The notes: a model not told the origin generated them from the letters alone. 64,000 nt of DNA from JAJDYQ01 sp963662865 (GCA_963662865.1 OY759969.1:310001-374000); one strand, 5' to 3'; positions 19,192-27,356 are shown, counted from the stretch's first letter. Made by a program: numbers and translations.

Positions 19192-19656
19192 TTAATTAGT
19201 AAACCTGTTTTTCATCCAGTAATCAACGGAGGCTTTACCCGCACCATAAAACACAAGGACGGCAATCATTATTCCCCACATCATATGTTCCTTGGTGCCC
19301 GCAGGGCTGATGTCCGGGTAGGAATACATGGCGACCAGATTAAACACGAATAGTATGATTGCCATGGGACGCGTCAGTATTCCGAGAGCCAGCAGGGGTG
19401 GTAATACCAGTTCCGTAATAGTTGCCATCCATGCCGCCAGGACATGTGAAATGACCGGCACGCTAAATTCGTATTGAAACAGCCACAGGGTGCTTTCCCA
19501 GCTTTTAATCTTGGTCAGGCCAGAAAGGAAAAATACATAGGCCAGCCAGCCGCGCAGCACCAGAGCGAAGACGGATTGTAGGGCATCAAGGCCTTTGATC
19601 CCATAGGTGTAGTATTCTATGAACTCATGCAGACCGACCTTTATTTGTTTATACAT
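19192..19656 (-). CDS. DoxX family membrane protein of the bufferin operon
   Basis: A 154-residue protein with four predicted helices and the DoxX pattern (LRGWLAYVFFLSGLTKIKSW near residue 32, then TELVLPPLLALGILTRP). It is the last gene of bufA-bufB-bufC-doxX and overlaps bufC by 16 bases. DoxX proteins commonly accompany DUF692/DUF2063 pairs. Their role is not firmly established, though a membrane redox or quinone-linked function has been proposed for the family. Confidence 0.85.
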   Translation of the reverse strand: MYKQIKVGLHEFIEYYTYGIKGLDALQSVFALVLRGWLAYVFFLSGLTKIKSWESTLWLFQYEFSVPVISHVLAAWMATITELVLPPLLALGILTRPMAIILFVFNLVAMYSYPDISPAGTKEHMMWGIMIAVLVFYGAGKASVDYWMKNRFTN

Positions 19657-20432
19657 GAACTTAAGCTCCGGTTTGTTATTGAAAAATCATTGAACCACTG
19701 ATGTCTGATGGCCTCGACAAGGAATGCCTGCAAATCCATATCGTCATATTGCTCACTTAGCTGGCCCAAAGTCAGCCCCTGGTTTATGGAATCCAGTAGC
19801 AACCAGTATTCGTGACTGAACCTGTCGATTCTGACTTCGTAACCGAGACGCCGGACCAGGAGATAGTGATCCTGTACTTCCAGTTGAATATCGGTGGGCT
19901 GCTTGTTCTCGGGCTGGTTCTGCTGCCAGATAGTATCAACTGGATATATTGAATGCAACAGCCTGGTCCCGGGAGGCAGCATCAACACCGTCCGATATAG
20001 CTGATCTTCATTGAGCAACATGAGTTCGGATGTATCAATCGGCGTGGAATTACGTGCATTGAACGCACGGTGCCAGACCCATTCCAGGCGGGCGGTATCG
20101 GCGAGATAAGGTAGCCCGGATACCGGTTCAAAGCCTTCCAGGAACTCCGGAAATTGCCGACCATAGTCGATGACGTTAGCGGAGGTTGAGGGATATCCGA
20201 CAATATAGTGGTCCACCATGCCATCAAAAAAGCGGTTTCCCAGCAACCGTTTACAGACGGGATATATTTCAGCGAGCACTTGGGTAAACAGGCCGGATAC
20301 GCTGCCCCGGTAGATATCGAAGCGTGCTTCTGCCGATAGTGTCTTTGATGGCAATAGCGTGTCAACAACCCGCCTGTTGTCGCTGAAAAGGCCGGCAAAG
20401 AAATCTTTTTGCATTTCAGGCAGCGTGGGCAT
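19641..20432 (-). CDS. bufC: BufC, DUF2063 partner protein of the MNIO enzyme
   Basis: A 263-residue protein with the DUF2063 N-terminal DNA-binding-like domain (MPTLPEMQKDFFAGLFSD, then RFDIYRGSVSGLFTQVLAE and a YPVCKRLLG motif). In this family it acts as the precursor-recognition partner of the DUF692 oxidative enzyme. It overlaps bufB by 17 bases and doxX by 16, indicating tight translational coupling. Function is inferred from the family and the operon. Confidence 0.88.
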   Translation of the reverse strand: MPTLPEMQKDFFAGLFSDNRRVVDTLLPSKTLSAEARFDIYRGSVSGLFTQVLAEIYPVCKRLLGNRFFDGMVDHYIVGYPSTSANVIDYGRQFPEFLEGFEPVSGLPYLADTARLEWVWHRAFNARNSTPIDTSELMLLNEDQLYRTVLMLPPGTRLLHSIYPVDTIWQQNQPENKQPTDIQLEVQDHYLLVRRLGYEVRIDRFSHEYWLLLDSINQGLTLGQLSEQYDDMDLQAFLVEAIRHQWFNDFSITNRSLSSCINK

Positions 20433-21291
20433 GCGCTTTGGAGGCCGTTGAGATAATGCCTTCGGCGATATTCGCCTGCTGTTGCAGCGTTCGGTATTCG
20501 GGAATATCCATATCCCACTCGATCAGTGTTGGAACCGGACCGAGCCGCTCAATTGCCCGCAGATATAAATGCCAGACCGGTTGATGAACCGCCTGACCAT
20601 GCGTATCCAGTAAATGGGTCTGCCGGTCTTCATAACCCGCCAGATGTATTTCACGTATTCGTTCGGGATTTATCCCTTGAATAAAATCGTCTGCCTGACC
20701 TTCATTGTTGAAGGCATTGACATAAATGTTGTTGATGTCGAGCAATATGTGGCAGTCGGCTTCATCAGCGATACGGTTAATAAACTCCCATTCAGACATC
20801 TGCGAATTCTTGAACTCGACGTAGCAGGATACGTTTTCGATTAATAGACGTTCGCCGAGGAAATCCTGAACCTCAGCGATTTTGCTGGCCATGTGGGAAA
20901 TGCCCTCTTCCGTATAGGGGAGTGGCAATAATTCGTTGCTGTTATGCCGGTGATAGGCGCTCCAGCTAAGATGCTCGGATATCCATACCGGTTCGAATTG
21001 CCGCATTCTTTCCTTTAGACGCTGCAGGTAATCCTTATTCATTGGTCCGGGCGAACCCAGAGACATGCCGACGCCATGAAAGGTAATGGGATAGTGGTTT
21101 CTTATCTGCTCCAGATAATCCAGGGGCTGGCCGCCGTCTCCCATATAGTTATCGGTAAGCGCCTCCAGCCAGGGGGTAGAAGGTCTGTTTGTCAGGATAT
21201 GCCGGTAATGTTGCGAACGCAGCCCGATACCAACGCCATTAATCGCGTCGGTGAACGGGCTGGCTTCACAACAATCAGACAAATAGGTCAT
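20416..21291 (-). CDS. bufB: BufB, DUF692 multinuclear non-heme iron oxidative enzyme (MNIO)
   Basis: A 291-residue TIM-barrel enzyme of the DUF692/MbnB-like family, which oxidatively modifies cysteines in RiPP precursors. Family motifs are present: GVGIGLRSQHY near the N-terminus, FHGVGMSLGS, WISEHLSW, LLIENVSCYVEF, LLDINNIYVNAFN, EIHLAGYE and PTLIEWD. These hold the His, Glu, Asp and Asn iron ligands known for the family. The gene lies 23 bases after the DUF2282 precursor gene, its likely substrate. It is expected to act in the cytoplasm before export. Confidence 0.9.
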   Translation of the reverse strand: MTYLSDCCEASPFTDAINGVGIGLRSQHYRHILTNRPSTPWLEALTDNYMGDGGQPLDYLEQIRNHYPITFHGVGMSLGSPGPMNKDYLQRLKERMRQFEPVWISEHLSWSAYHRHNSNELLPLPYTEEGISHMASKIAEVQDFLGERLLIENVSCYVEFKNSQMSEWEFINRIADEADCHILLDINNIYVNAFNNEGQADDFIQGINPERIREIHLAGYEDRQTHLLDTHGQAVHQPVWHLYLRAIERLGPVPTLIEWDMDIPEYRTLQQQANIAEGIISTASKAHAHAA

Positions 21292-21314
21292 GCAAAAATA
21301 AAGACCTGCCGGCG

Positions 21315-21578
21315 TTAGGCTGACTTCACCTTCCCGCCAACAATTTTTTCACAGGTGCCTTTTGGTACAGCGACCCATTCTTCCGGGCTGCCATCGGCCT
21401 TGGCCTGCCCAGCACAGGCGTGGCTGGATGTTCCGCAGTCATTCATGCCTGCTTTAGCAATACCCATACATTTTTCCATACCAGGCGGGATTGCCATGGC
21501 TGCGGGGGCTGCCGCACCCGCTCCTAAAGCGACAGCCGTAGCGACGGCACTCTTCAAAAAGGTTCTTTTGTCAGTCAT
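21315..21578 (-). CDS. bufA: BufA, DUF2282 bufferin-type RiPP precursor
   Basis: An 87-residue exported precursor. A signal peptide with a basic start and hydrophobic core (residues about 1-29) ends in APAAMA. The mature part has four cysteines at residues 37, 48, 55 and 76 in the DUF2282 pattern (EKCMG, NDCGTSSHACAG, KGTCEK). In characterised members the MNIO converts some cysteines to thiooxazoles that bind copper. It is the first gene of the operon and divergent from an ECF sigma factor gene. The length is typical. Confidence 0.9.
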   Translation of the reverse strand: MTDKRTFLKSAVATAVALGAGAAAPAAMAIPPGMEKCMGIAKAGMNDCGTSSHACAGQAKADGSPEEWVAVPKGTCEKIVGGKVKSA

Positions 21579-21611
21579 TTAGATTCTCCATTAAGATTTA
21601 AGTTAAATATG

Positions 21612-21630
21612 ACAACTGAGAGGCAGTTGT
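21612..21630. promoter_or_regulatory. Perfect inverted repeat upstream of bufA
   Basis: ACAACTG (21612-21618) and CAGTTGT (21624-21630) form a perfect 7-bp dyad with a 5-base spacer, 34 bases upstream of the bufA start codon. It would lie in the bufA 5' leader or just below its promoter. It could be a repressor operator or an mRNA hairpin. No regulator gene of an obvious type is adjacent apart from the sigma/anti-sigma pair. Confidence 0.45.
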
Positions 21631-21639
21631 GTAACTACC

Positions 21640-21668
21640 TTAGCACAAAAGACCGAAACAATCGTCAA
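21640..21668 (-). promoter_or_regulatory. Weak candidate promoter for the buf operon
   Basis: On the minus strand TTGACG (21663-21668) is followed after 17 bases by TGCTAA (21640-21645), upstream of the ACAACTG dyad. The -35 is good and the -10 poor, which would suit either a weak housekeeping promoter or an ECF-dependent one. The assignment is tentative. Confidence 0.3.
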
Positions 21669-21747
21669 TATCTTTCAAGGATTTTGAACTTTCTTCACTC
21701 TCCACTCTCAACATCCGGCACCACACCATAAAAAATGAAAGAAATTC

Positions 21748-22308
21748 ATGGAAGATGCGGTCAACTTTGACATGGCGGACAGACACAGGCGTTTTGAGTA
21801 CCTGGTATCCGGCTATTCGAGCGATATTTACCGAATGGCTTACTGGCTGTGTCGCAATCAGGAAATTGCTGAGGATTTGGTGCAGGACACCTTCTTAAGA
21901 GCCTGGCGGGCTCTGGGGTCGTTAGACGACGAAAGCAAAGCCAGGTCCTGGCTGGTTACCATATTGAGGCGGGAAAACGCACGTCGTTTTGAGCGCAAGC
22001 AACTGGAGTTGCTGGATATGGAGTCACATGAACCGGCCCTGTATGAAGATAAATGGCCGGAAAGAGTTATTGAGCGGGATGATCTCCGAAAGGCGATCGG
22101 ATCATTGCCCATCGCCTACCGCGAGCCGCTGGTGCTACAGATACTAGGCGGTTTCAGTTGTGATGAAATCGCTGAAATAATGGATGTGGGCAGGGGCGCG
22201 ATTATGACCAGATTATTCAGGGCAAAGCGGAAACTGGCAAATACGATCAGGCAGGGTGAGAAAGTTGGCGTCCGTCCGATTGCCGCAATAAAGCCGACCC
22301 ATGGGTAA
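21748..22308 (+). CDS. ECF RNA polymerase sigma factor
   Basis: A 186-residue group IV sigma factor. The sigma-2 domain shows DIYRMAYWLCRNQEIAEDLV and DTFLRAWRAL (residues about 30-60). The sigma-4 domain shows LPIAYREPLVLQILGGFSCD, then EIAEIMDVGRGAIMTRLFRA. It overlaps the next gene, a DUF3379-like anti-sigma, by 8 bases. It is transcribed away from the bufferin operon, with about 170 bases between, so control of bufABC and doxX is the natural inference. The trigger, perhaps copper or oxidative stress, is not shown by the sequence. Confidence 0.92.
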   Translation: MEDAVNFDMADRHRRFEYLVSGYSSDIYRMAYWLCRNQEIAEDLVQDTFLRAWRALGSLDDESKARSWLVTILRRENARRFERKQLELLDMESHEPALYEDKWPERVIERDDLRKAIGSLPIAYREPLVLQILGGFSCDEIAEIMDVGRGAIMTRLFRAKRKLANTIRQGEKVGVRPIAAIKPTHG

Positions 22309-22945
22309 GGGAATCGACATCAGGCGCTTCGGTTCGGGAGTTGCTGATGATGGAGAAATTGAGTCCCCACTGGACCCGGATATCCGCGAAGCGCTGCAGG
22401 TGAATGTTCGTAAAAGCCTGCCCGGTAGAATCCTGCTAAGGCAATCTCTGGTTGAAGAGCGAGGGAAAGGCCGGCGGTGGAAGAACGCCTGCATTGTAAC
22501 GGCCAGCGTACTGCTTGCCATAGCCGTACTGGTGACTGCGATGCCCGACACCCAGAACATAGGCCGGATGATGCTGACCCATGTCCATAATGAGCGCAAT
22601 CATCTCAATAAAAAGCACAATGTCAGCGATGCACGGCTCAACTCATTGCTTGCTTCTCTTGGGGGCAGGCTGACTGGTTCAATAGGGCAGGTGAACTATG
22701 CCGGTTTATGTGATATCCGTAAGGGGGAGAGTGCGCATATTGTTATTGATTCGCAACATGGCCCGGTTACGGTATTTTTAATGCCGGGAGAGAATATAGA
22801 TAGCCGCACCAACATCTCCGATGATCAATTTACGGGCGTAATTTTTCCGGTGGCCTGGGGTGGCATGGCGATTGTTGCTGAAAATCCGGCAGCCCTGCCC
22901 GGTATTGAAGCGAAGATTGTACAGGCAATCCACTGGCCGAGCTAG
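22301..22945 (+). CDS. DUF3379-like anti-sigma factor
   Basis: A 214-residue protein with a cytoplasmic N-terminal part of about 65 residues. One membrane helix follows (NACIVTASVLLAIAVLVTAM), then a periplasmic domain of about 130 residues (ISDDQFTGVIFPVAWGGMAI). This matches the DUF3379 type that accompanies ECF sigma factors. No HxxxCxxC zinc motif is present. It is coupled to the sigma gene by overlap, and its stop codon overlaps the stop of the convergent dehydrogenase gene. Confidence 0.82.
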   Translation: MGKGIDIRRFGSGVADDGEIESPLDPDIREALQVNVRKSLPGRILLRQSLVEERGKGRRWKNACIVTASVLLAIAVLVTAMPDTQNIGRMMLTHVHNERNHLNKKHNVSDARLNSLLASLGGRLTGSIGQVNYAGLCDIRKGESAHIVIDSQHGPVTVFLMPGENIDSRTNISDDQFTGVIFPVAWGGMAIVAENPAALPGIEAKIVQAIHWPS

Positions 22946-23904
22946 ACTCGAACAACATTGCCGGGGCTGCCTTTCATAAACGCCTCAATATTGTCTATCA
23001 ACTGATTTGCCAATAGCTGCATGGCCTGTTGGCTGGCCCAGGCGATATGCGGAGTAACAATGACGTTAGTCCGACTGGCAAGCCGCATCAAGGGGCTGTC
23101 CGTAGCCGGAGGTTCCTGGACCAGCACATCAATACCGGCCCCCGCAATTTCATTATTCATCAGTGCCCTGGCCAGGGCCTGCTCATCAACAACGGCACCT
23201 CGCGCAGTATTAATAAGGATGACCGAAGATTTCATCCTGCCAAAAGCATGCTCGTCAATCAAATTTCTGGTTTGCCCGTTTAGCGGGCAATGGCATGAAA
23301 TAACATCGGACGTTCGCAGTAGATAATCCAGTTTCACGGGTTTGGCAAAATCATTATCCTTAAGCGAGGGTGAGTAGTATTGCACCCGCATTCCAAGGTC
23401 GTGCGCCAGTCTGGCCGTGGCCTGTCCTAAGGCACCATAGCCGATAACTCCCAGTTGCGTCCCCCTGACATCATGGATGGGCTGGTCGAAGAAACAGAAA
23501 CTACTTTCGGCTTGCCAGCGGCCATTCAAGACTTCCTGACGATACTGAGTTATTTGGCGTCTCAATGCGAGGATCACAGCGATGACGTATTCGGGCACGG
23601 CTGTCAGCGCATAGTCTCTGATATTGCTGACAATCACCCCACGCTCATGGCATGTCATGATGTCAATCGGGTCCACGCCGGTTGCGGCCACAGCAATCAT
23701 TTTCAGGCGTGGCAGGCACTCAATGGTGGTTTTATGCACAGGCACCTTGTTAGTGACGATGATGTCGGCGTCATGACAACGCTCAATCACCTGTTCAGGG
23801 AAACTCGCGTCAAAATTCACCCATTCATGCGGAAAATCAGGTCGTCTGATTTCAATATCCTTGCGTATCGTCAGTCGGTCAAGAAATACAATTTTTGTGC
23901 TCAT
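22942..23904 (-). CDS. D-2-hydroxyacid dehydrogenase, NAD-dependent
   Basis: A 320-residue enzyme with the D-isomer 2-hydroxyacid dehydrogenase fold. The NAD-binding Rossmann motif is GVIGYGALGQATARLA. The NTARGAVVDEQALARAL segment, the active-site region GIDVLVQEPP and a catalytic His in TPHIAWAS are all present. Family resemblance is closest to glycerate/hydroxypyruvate-type enzymes, but substrate cannot be assigned. I chose the ATG giving MSTKIVFLD because the family begins there. The frame extends upstream to 23970, and neither start has a clear ribosome site. Confidence 0.85.
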   Translation of the reverse strand: MSTKIVFLDRLTIRKDIEIRRPDFPHEWVNFDASFPEQVIERCHDADIIVTNKVPVHKTTIECLPRLKMIAVAATGVDPIDIMTCHERGVIVSNIRDYALTAVPEYVIAVILALRRQITQYRQEVLNGRWQAESSFCFFDQPIHDVRGTQLGVIGYGALGQATARLAHDLGMRVQYYSPSLKDNDFAKPVKLDYLLRTSDVISCHCPLNGQTRNLIDEHAFGRMKSSVILINTARGAVVDEQALARALMNNEIAGAGIDVLVQEPPATDSPLMRLASRTNVIVTPHIAWASQQAMQLLANQLIDNIEAFMKGSPGNVVRV

Positions 23905-23973
23905 GGGAGGATCATAATCCATCGGGCTGGGATTCTGAGAATTTGCTTTCTCCGGGAAAGCAGCAGACAATGC

Positions 23974-24002
23974 GCCGCTGCCACAAAACCCGCTTCAGCG
24001 GC
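23974..24002 (+). promoter_or_regulatory. Hairpin in the metK leader
   Basis: GCCGCTG (23974-23980) and CAGCGGC (23996-24002) form a perfect 7-bp stem with a 15-base loop, ending 5 bases before the AGGAG ribosome site of metK (24008-24012). It could influence translation initiation. I compared it by eye with SAM-sensing riboswitch patterns and saw no match. Confidence 0.35.
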
Positions 24003-24018
24003 TCGCCAGGAGTATAAA

Positions 24019-25176
24019 ATGACCAGGGAATATATCGTTTCATCGGAATCGGTCGGTGAAGGACATCCAGATAAAGTAGCCGATAGCTGCTCAGACGCCA
24101 TTGTCGATGCCATCTTTGAACAGGACCGAAAGGCGCGCGTGGCCTGCGAAACCCTGGTGAGCACCGGTATGACGATAATCTGCGGTGAAATTACCACAAC
24201 TGCCAGCGTTGATTACACACAGGTGGTGCGCGATACCATCCTGAATATTGGATATAACAGCAGCGAGATGGGCTTTGATGGTTCCAGTTGCGCGGTTCTT
24301 ATTTCACTGGACAGGCAATCCCCCGATATTGCCCAAGGGGTAAACGAAGGCGAGGGTATCGACCCGAACCAGGGCGCAGGAGACCAGGGCCTGATGTACG
24401 GCTATGCAACCAATGAGACGCCCACCCTGATGCCCATGCCGATCCAGTTGGCGCATCGCCTGACCGAACGGCAGGCGAAGATTCGCAAATCGGGCCGGCT
24501 GGGCTGGTTACGTCCTGACGTAAAATCCCAGGTTTCCGTTCGTTATGCAGACAATACTCCAAAGGCGATTGACGCCGTTGTACTATCAACCCAGCATAAT
24601 GAAGACATCAGCCATAACGATCTGAAAGAAGCGGTCATGGAGGAAATTATCAAGCCGGTTCTGCCTGCCGACATGCTGAGTAACGATACGAAATACTTTA
24701 TAAATCCCACCGGCCGCTTTGTGATTGGCGGCCCTGCTGGCGATTGCGGCCTGACGGGCCGCAAAATTATTGTGGACACCTACGGTGGCGCAGGCCGTCA
24801 TGGCGGTGGCGCCTTCTCCGGCAAAGACCCGTCGAAGGTAGATCGTTCAGCCGCCTATGCTGCACGTTATGTTGCGAAAAATGTGGTTGCTGCGGCTCTG
24901 GCAGACAAGTGCGAAGTACAGTTGGCTTATGCGATTGGCATTGCCAGACCGGTTTCCATCCACGTCAATACCTTTGGTACCAGCCATATCAATGAGGACA
25001 GGATCGAAAGCCTGATCGCCGAACATTTTGACCTGCGCCCAAAGGCCATCATACAGATGCTGGACCTGTTGCGTCCGATTTATCGTAAAACCGCAACCTA
25101 TGGCCACTTCGGTCGTGAAGAGCCGGAATTTACCTGGGAGCGCATCGATAAAGCGGAACAGCTTAAAGCCGCCTGA
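24019..25176 (+). CDS. metK: MetK, S-adenosylmethionine synthetase
   Basis: The enzyme makes S-adenosylmethionine from methionine and ATP in the cytoplasm. The 385-residue product has the signatures SESVGEGHPDKVADSCSDAI (residues about 8-27), GAGDQGLMYGYA, GGAGRHGGGAFSGKDPSKV and the DSYGG-like DTYGG. The ATG at 24019 has AGGAG at 24008-24012. A longer open frame runs upstream to 23455 but overlaps the divergent dehydrogenase and is not coding. The gene stands alone. Confidence 0.97.
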   Translation: MTREYIVSSESVGEGHPDKVADSCSDAIVDAIFEQDRKARVACETLVSTGMTIICGEITTTASVDYTQVVRDTILNIGYNSSEMGFDGSSCAVLISLDRQSPDIAQGVNEGEGIDPNQGAGDQGLMYGYATNETPTLMPMPIQLAHRLTERQAKIRKSGRLGWLRPDVKSQVSVRYADNTPKAIDAVVLSTQHNEDISHNDLKEAVMEEIIKPVLPADMLSNDTKYFINPTGRFVIGGPAGDCGLTGRKIIVDTYGGAGRHGGGAFSGKDPSKVDRSAAYAARYVAKNVVAAALADKCEVQLAYAIGIARPVSIHVNTFGTSHINEDRIESLIAEHFDLRPKAIIQMLDLLRPIYRKTATYGHFGREEPEFTWERIDKAEQLKAA

Positions 25177-25289
25177 AACAATAATTGATTTCATTCGGGC
25201 GATTGGCTATGGCACGATTGAACCTGCGGCTGACCTGATGTCCCGTGCCGAAGTAAGCAGCAGGAAGCTACATCCACCCCCCAACTGAA

Positions 25290-25753
25290 AAAAGGCGACG
25301 GCCTGCCGAAAGACACGGTGGCGATACGAATTGATGCGGTTGAAAAGGACGAGTTCGTTAGCGTGGGAACAGAGCTGTTTCAGGCGTCAGACACAGGCAA
25401 GGGTGCGTCTTGTGGTCCGGTTCAGTGAATCGGTCGACCCGACACGGCGTACTGCAGGCAATGAATTTGCGGTGATTGCGGAAGGGCTGGAAGAAAGTGA
25501 ACCGGTAATCGTTACAGATCTGGTGCCGGTAATACAGGGTATGCCACTCAAGCCCATACACAGTGCGGGCATGTTGCCGCTACTGTCGGAGACCAGCAAA
25601 CAGGCCCAGGTATTGATTCCGCTGGTAACCAGCATCGTATTCGGACTGCTGGCCTCGACGTTGCTGATACTACCGGCCCTTTACGCCATCATGGAAGACA
25701 TCGGTTACGTAAAAGCAGCCAGAAAAACCTCAATTAATTCAGGGCTTGCCTAG
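25290..25753 (+). pseudogene. RND efflux remnant: adaptor tail fused to permease tail
   Basis: A frame ending at 25753 contains EGLEESEPVIVTDLVPVIQG with MPLKP, the usual C-terminus of a membrane-fusion adaptor protein. It runs directly into GMLPLLSETSKQAQVLIPL, then VFGLLASTLLILPALYAIME, the last helix of an RND (AcrB/HAE1) permease. About a thousand permease residues are missing between. A second adaptor-like stretch upstream (DTVAIRIDAVEKDEF) is in another frame. The locus therefore looks like a two-gene efflux operon collapsed by deletion and frameshift. A MITE abuts its 3' end. Confidence 0.6.
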
Positions 25754-25896
25754 CAGGCGGTTGAAATTCGCCCAGGTGAGCGCGAGACAAAGCAAAAATG
25801 GCCGAAAAAGCGCAGTTTACCCAGAGTCAATGAGCATTTTGAGATCATTTTTAACGCCGTATCGTGCCGCATGAGTAGAATTTCAACAGCCTGCTA
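25751..25896. mobile_element. MITE-like element, copy A
   Basis: An approximately 146-bp element. The left end TAGCAGGCGGTTGAAATTC (25751-25769) is inverted at the right end (25878-25896) with one mismatch. The outer TA on each side could be a TA target duplication. The interior has no coding capacity. A second copy lies at 27541-27682 and a right-end fragment at 31368-31425, so it is a dispersed repeat family. The mobilising transposase is not in the window. Confidence 0.75.
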
Positions 25897-26313
25897 AACA
25901 ATCAGCCAGACAATCAGGCTATAGCGCAACAGCTTACCAGCCGCCATGTATAACAGGCTGGGGATTAACGCCGTTTTCAGCCAGCCTGCGGCGACACAAA
26001 GCGGGTCGCCGATGACCGGTACCCAGGATAACAACAATGCCGGGCTACCCCATTTTTGAATCACACGAATAGAATTTTCGCGATCAGGCTGGCCGGGAGA
26101 CTCTGCCGGAAAACGGATCGCCAGTACTCGCCCCACGCCCCAGGAAATACAGCCACCAATGGTATTGCCTGCGGTGACCATAACCAATAACCCTGACCAG
26201 ATCTCAGGGTGAGCAACCAGCGTCGTTGTAAAGACAACCTCGGAATTACCCGGTAACAATGTCGAAGACAACAGGCCGCTACTGAATACCAGCCAGTAGA
26301 ACGAATCCGGCAT
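25894..26313 (-). CDS. yqaA: YqaA family membrane protein (DedA-like)
   Basis: A 139-residue inner-membrane protein with several helices and family motifs STLLPGNSEVVFTTTLV near residue 18, then GNTIGGCISWGVGR and a WVPVIGDPLCVAAGWL segment. The length fits E. coli YqaA. Its role is not well defined. The stop codon TAG (25894-25896) lies in the terminal TA-G of MITE copy A, so insertion at the 3' end supplied or replaced the natural stop. It is the last gene of a tight four-gene minus-strand run. Confidence 0.82.
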   Translation of the reverse strand: MPDSFYWLVFSSGLLSSTLLPGNSEVVFTTTLVAHPEIWSGLLVMVTAGNTIGGCISWGVGRVLAIRFPAESPGQPDRENSIRVIQKWGSPALLLSWVPVIGDPLCVAAGWLKTALIPSLLYMAAGKLLRYSLIVWLIV

Positions 26314-26319
26314 TGACGA

Positions 26320-26739
26320 TCACAGATGCCGATAAAGGATCTGCTGGCAACCGCCGCCATCGGCCTGCCAATCAATTAAACGACCTTCAAGCGACACACG
26401 GGCCATCAGAACACAGCGTATAGTCACAATCATAGGCAGAGAAGAATGATCATAGGTCACCACACCGGCACCGGTGACTGTGGCGCGGGACGACCTCGGC
26501 TCACTGGCGAGGCGTACCTCAGACAAATGCCAGACATAGGTATGAAAATTCCTTTCCTCCAAAATACGGTACGGCTTGCCGTGCGCAACAATAATTCGGG
26601 AAACAGGCATGCCGGCGGTCAGCCGAACCGGCTCGGGCCCGGTGGGAGCAGGCGCACAGGAAAAAATCAACAAACCGGTCAGGCCGCCACCCACCAGGGC
26701 ACGTAAATTGAAGACGCGACGCATAACGGAAACTCGCAT
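26320..26739 (-). CDS. Small putative lipoprotein
   Basis: From the ATG at 26739 the product has about 139 residues. A lipoprotein signal GLTGLLIFSC-APAPTG has a recognisable lipobox. A short domain follows (RLTAGMPVSRIIVAHGKPYR), faintly like SmpA/BamE lipoproteins. I assign no function. The open frame extends upstream to 26928, but that part overlaps the DUF2335 gene. It sits 6 bases before yqaA. Confidence 0.65.
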   Translation of the reverse strand: MRVSVMRRVFNLRALVGGGLTGLLIFSCAPAPTGPEPVRLTAGMPVSRIIVAHGKPYRILEERNFHTYVWHLSEVRLASEPRSSRATVTGAGVVTYDHSSLPMIVTIRCVLMARVSLEGRLIDWQADGGGCQQILYRHL

Positions 26740-26752
26740 GGCTGTGTCAACC

Positions 26753-27178
26753 TCATTCGCTTTTCGATGACCGCAAAAACGTGGCGGCCAGAGCGCCCAC
26801 CCCGGTAGTACCGATGGCGGTAGCCGCGAATTCCAAACCCAAATAAGCGCAAAATGCCACGACGCCCAAACCCGGCAGGCCGAGCAAAAAGCCCAGATAT
26901 TGACCCAGTCGCACTTGTGAATAAGCATAATCCAGGTGCTTTTCCTGCGCTTGTCTGATGTGTTCGCTGTTTTGCTCAGACATTGCGAATATCCTTTCTG
27001 CCGCTCCCGGCAATGTATTATTATATTTTTCTAACTCGGCCGAAGGTGGTATTGGCCCGGAATACCCTGGAGCTTGAGTCTCGACCAAACGATCAGCCTG
27101 GGTTGGACTGCGAACCGGATTTTGTCCCCTGGAGGGCTGACTATTGTGCTTCTTCTTCCCCGGCCGCTTGATATTCAT
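26753..27178 (-). CDS. DUF2335 membrane protein
   Basis: A 141-residue protein with a polar N-terminus and the DUF2335 pattern YSGPIPPSAELEKYNNTLPG with AAERIFAMSEQ. Two close hydrophobic segments follow near the C-terminus (LGFLLGLPGLGVVAFCAYLG and TAIGTTGVGALAATF). The function of the family is unknown. It overlaps the preceding 71-residue gene by 38 bases, indicating coupling. Confidence 0.75.
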   Translation of the reverse strand: MNIKRPGKKKHNSQPSRGQNPVRSPTQADRLVETQAPGYSGPIPPSAELEKYNNTLPGAAERIFAMSEQNSEHIRQAQEKHLDYAYSQVRLGQYLGFLLGLPGLGVVAFCAYLGLEFAATAIGTTGVGALAATFLRSSKSE

Positions 27179-27356
27179 CCAGGGCGCCCCTTATCGCGAC
27201 CCCAACACGCTCCCAAGGAAGCCTCATTAGTTCCGCCTGATCCGTGATGATAATCTGCTCAAGTCTGGCTGGCTGCGGACAAATATCAATCAACGACCCA
27301 ATCCCCTGGAGAATCAGCTTGCTGCGCGAGGGCATCACACCATAATCATTTCTCAT
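27141..27356 (-). CDS. Small conserved-looking protein upstream of DUF2335
   Basis: A 71-residue soluble protein (MRNDYGVMPSRSKLILQGIG start). It has a very good ribosome site, AAGGAGAAGAG, just upstream on the minus strand, which supports expression. It overlaps the DUF2335 gene. I recognise no domain. The acidic C-terminus (EYQAAGEEEAQ) and the constant pairing suggest a partner role, by inference only. Confidence 0.6.
   Translation of the reverse strand: MRNDYGVMPSRSKLILQGIGSLIDICPQPARLEQIIITDQAELMRLPWERVGVAIRGALDEYQAAGEEEAQ

Noticed and set aside
23455..24018. Upstream extension of the metK frame
   Set aside because: It overlaps the divergent dehydrogenase, and the family start with a good AGGAG is at 24019.
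23905..24018. SAM-sensing riboswitch in the metK leader
   Set aside because: Only one simple hairpin is visible, and the conserved cores of known SAM or SAH riboswitches are not recognised.
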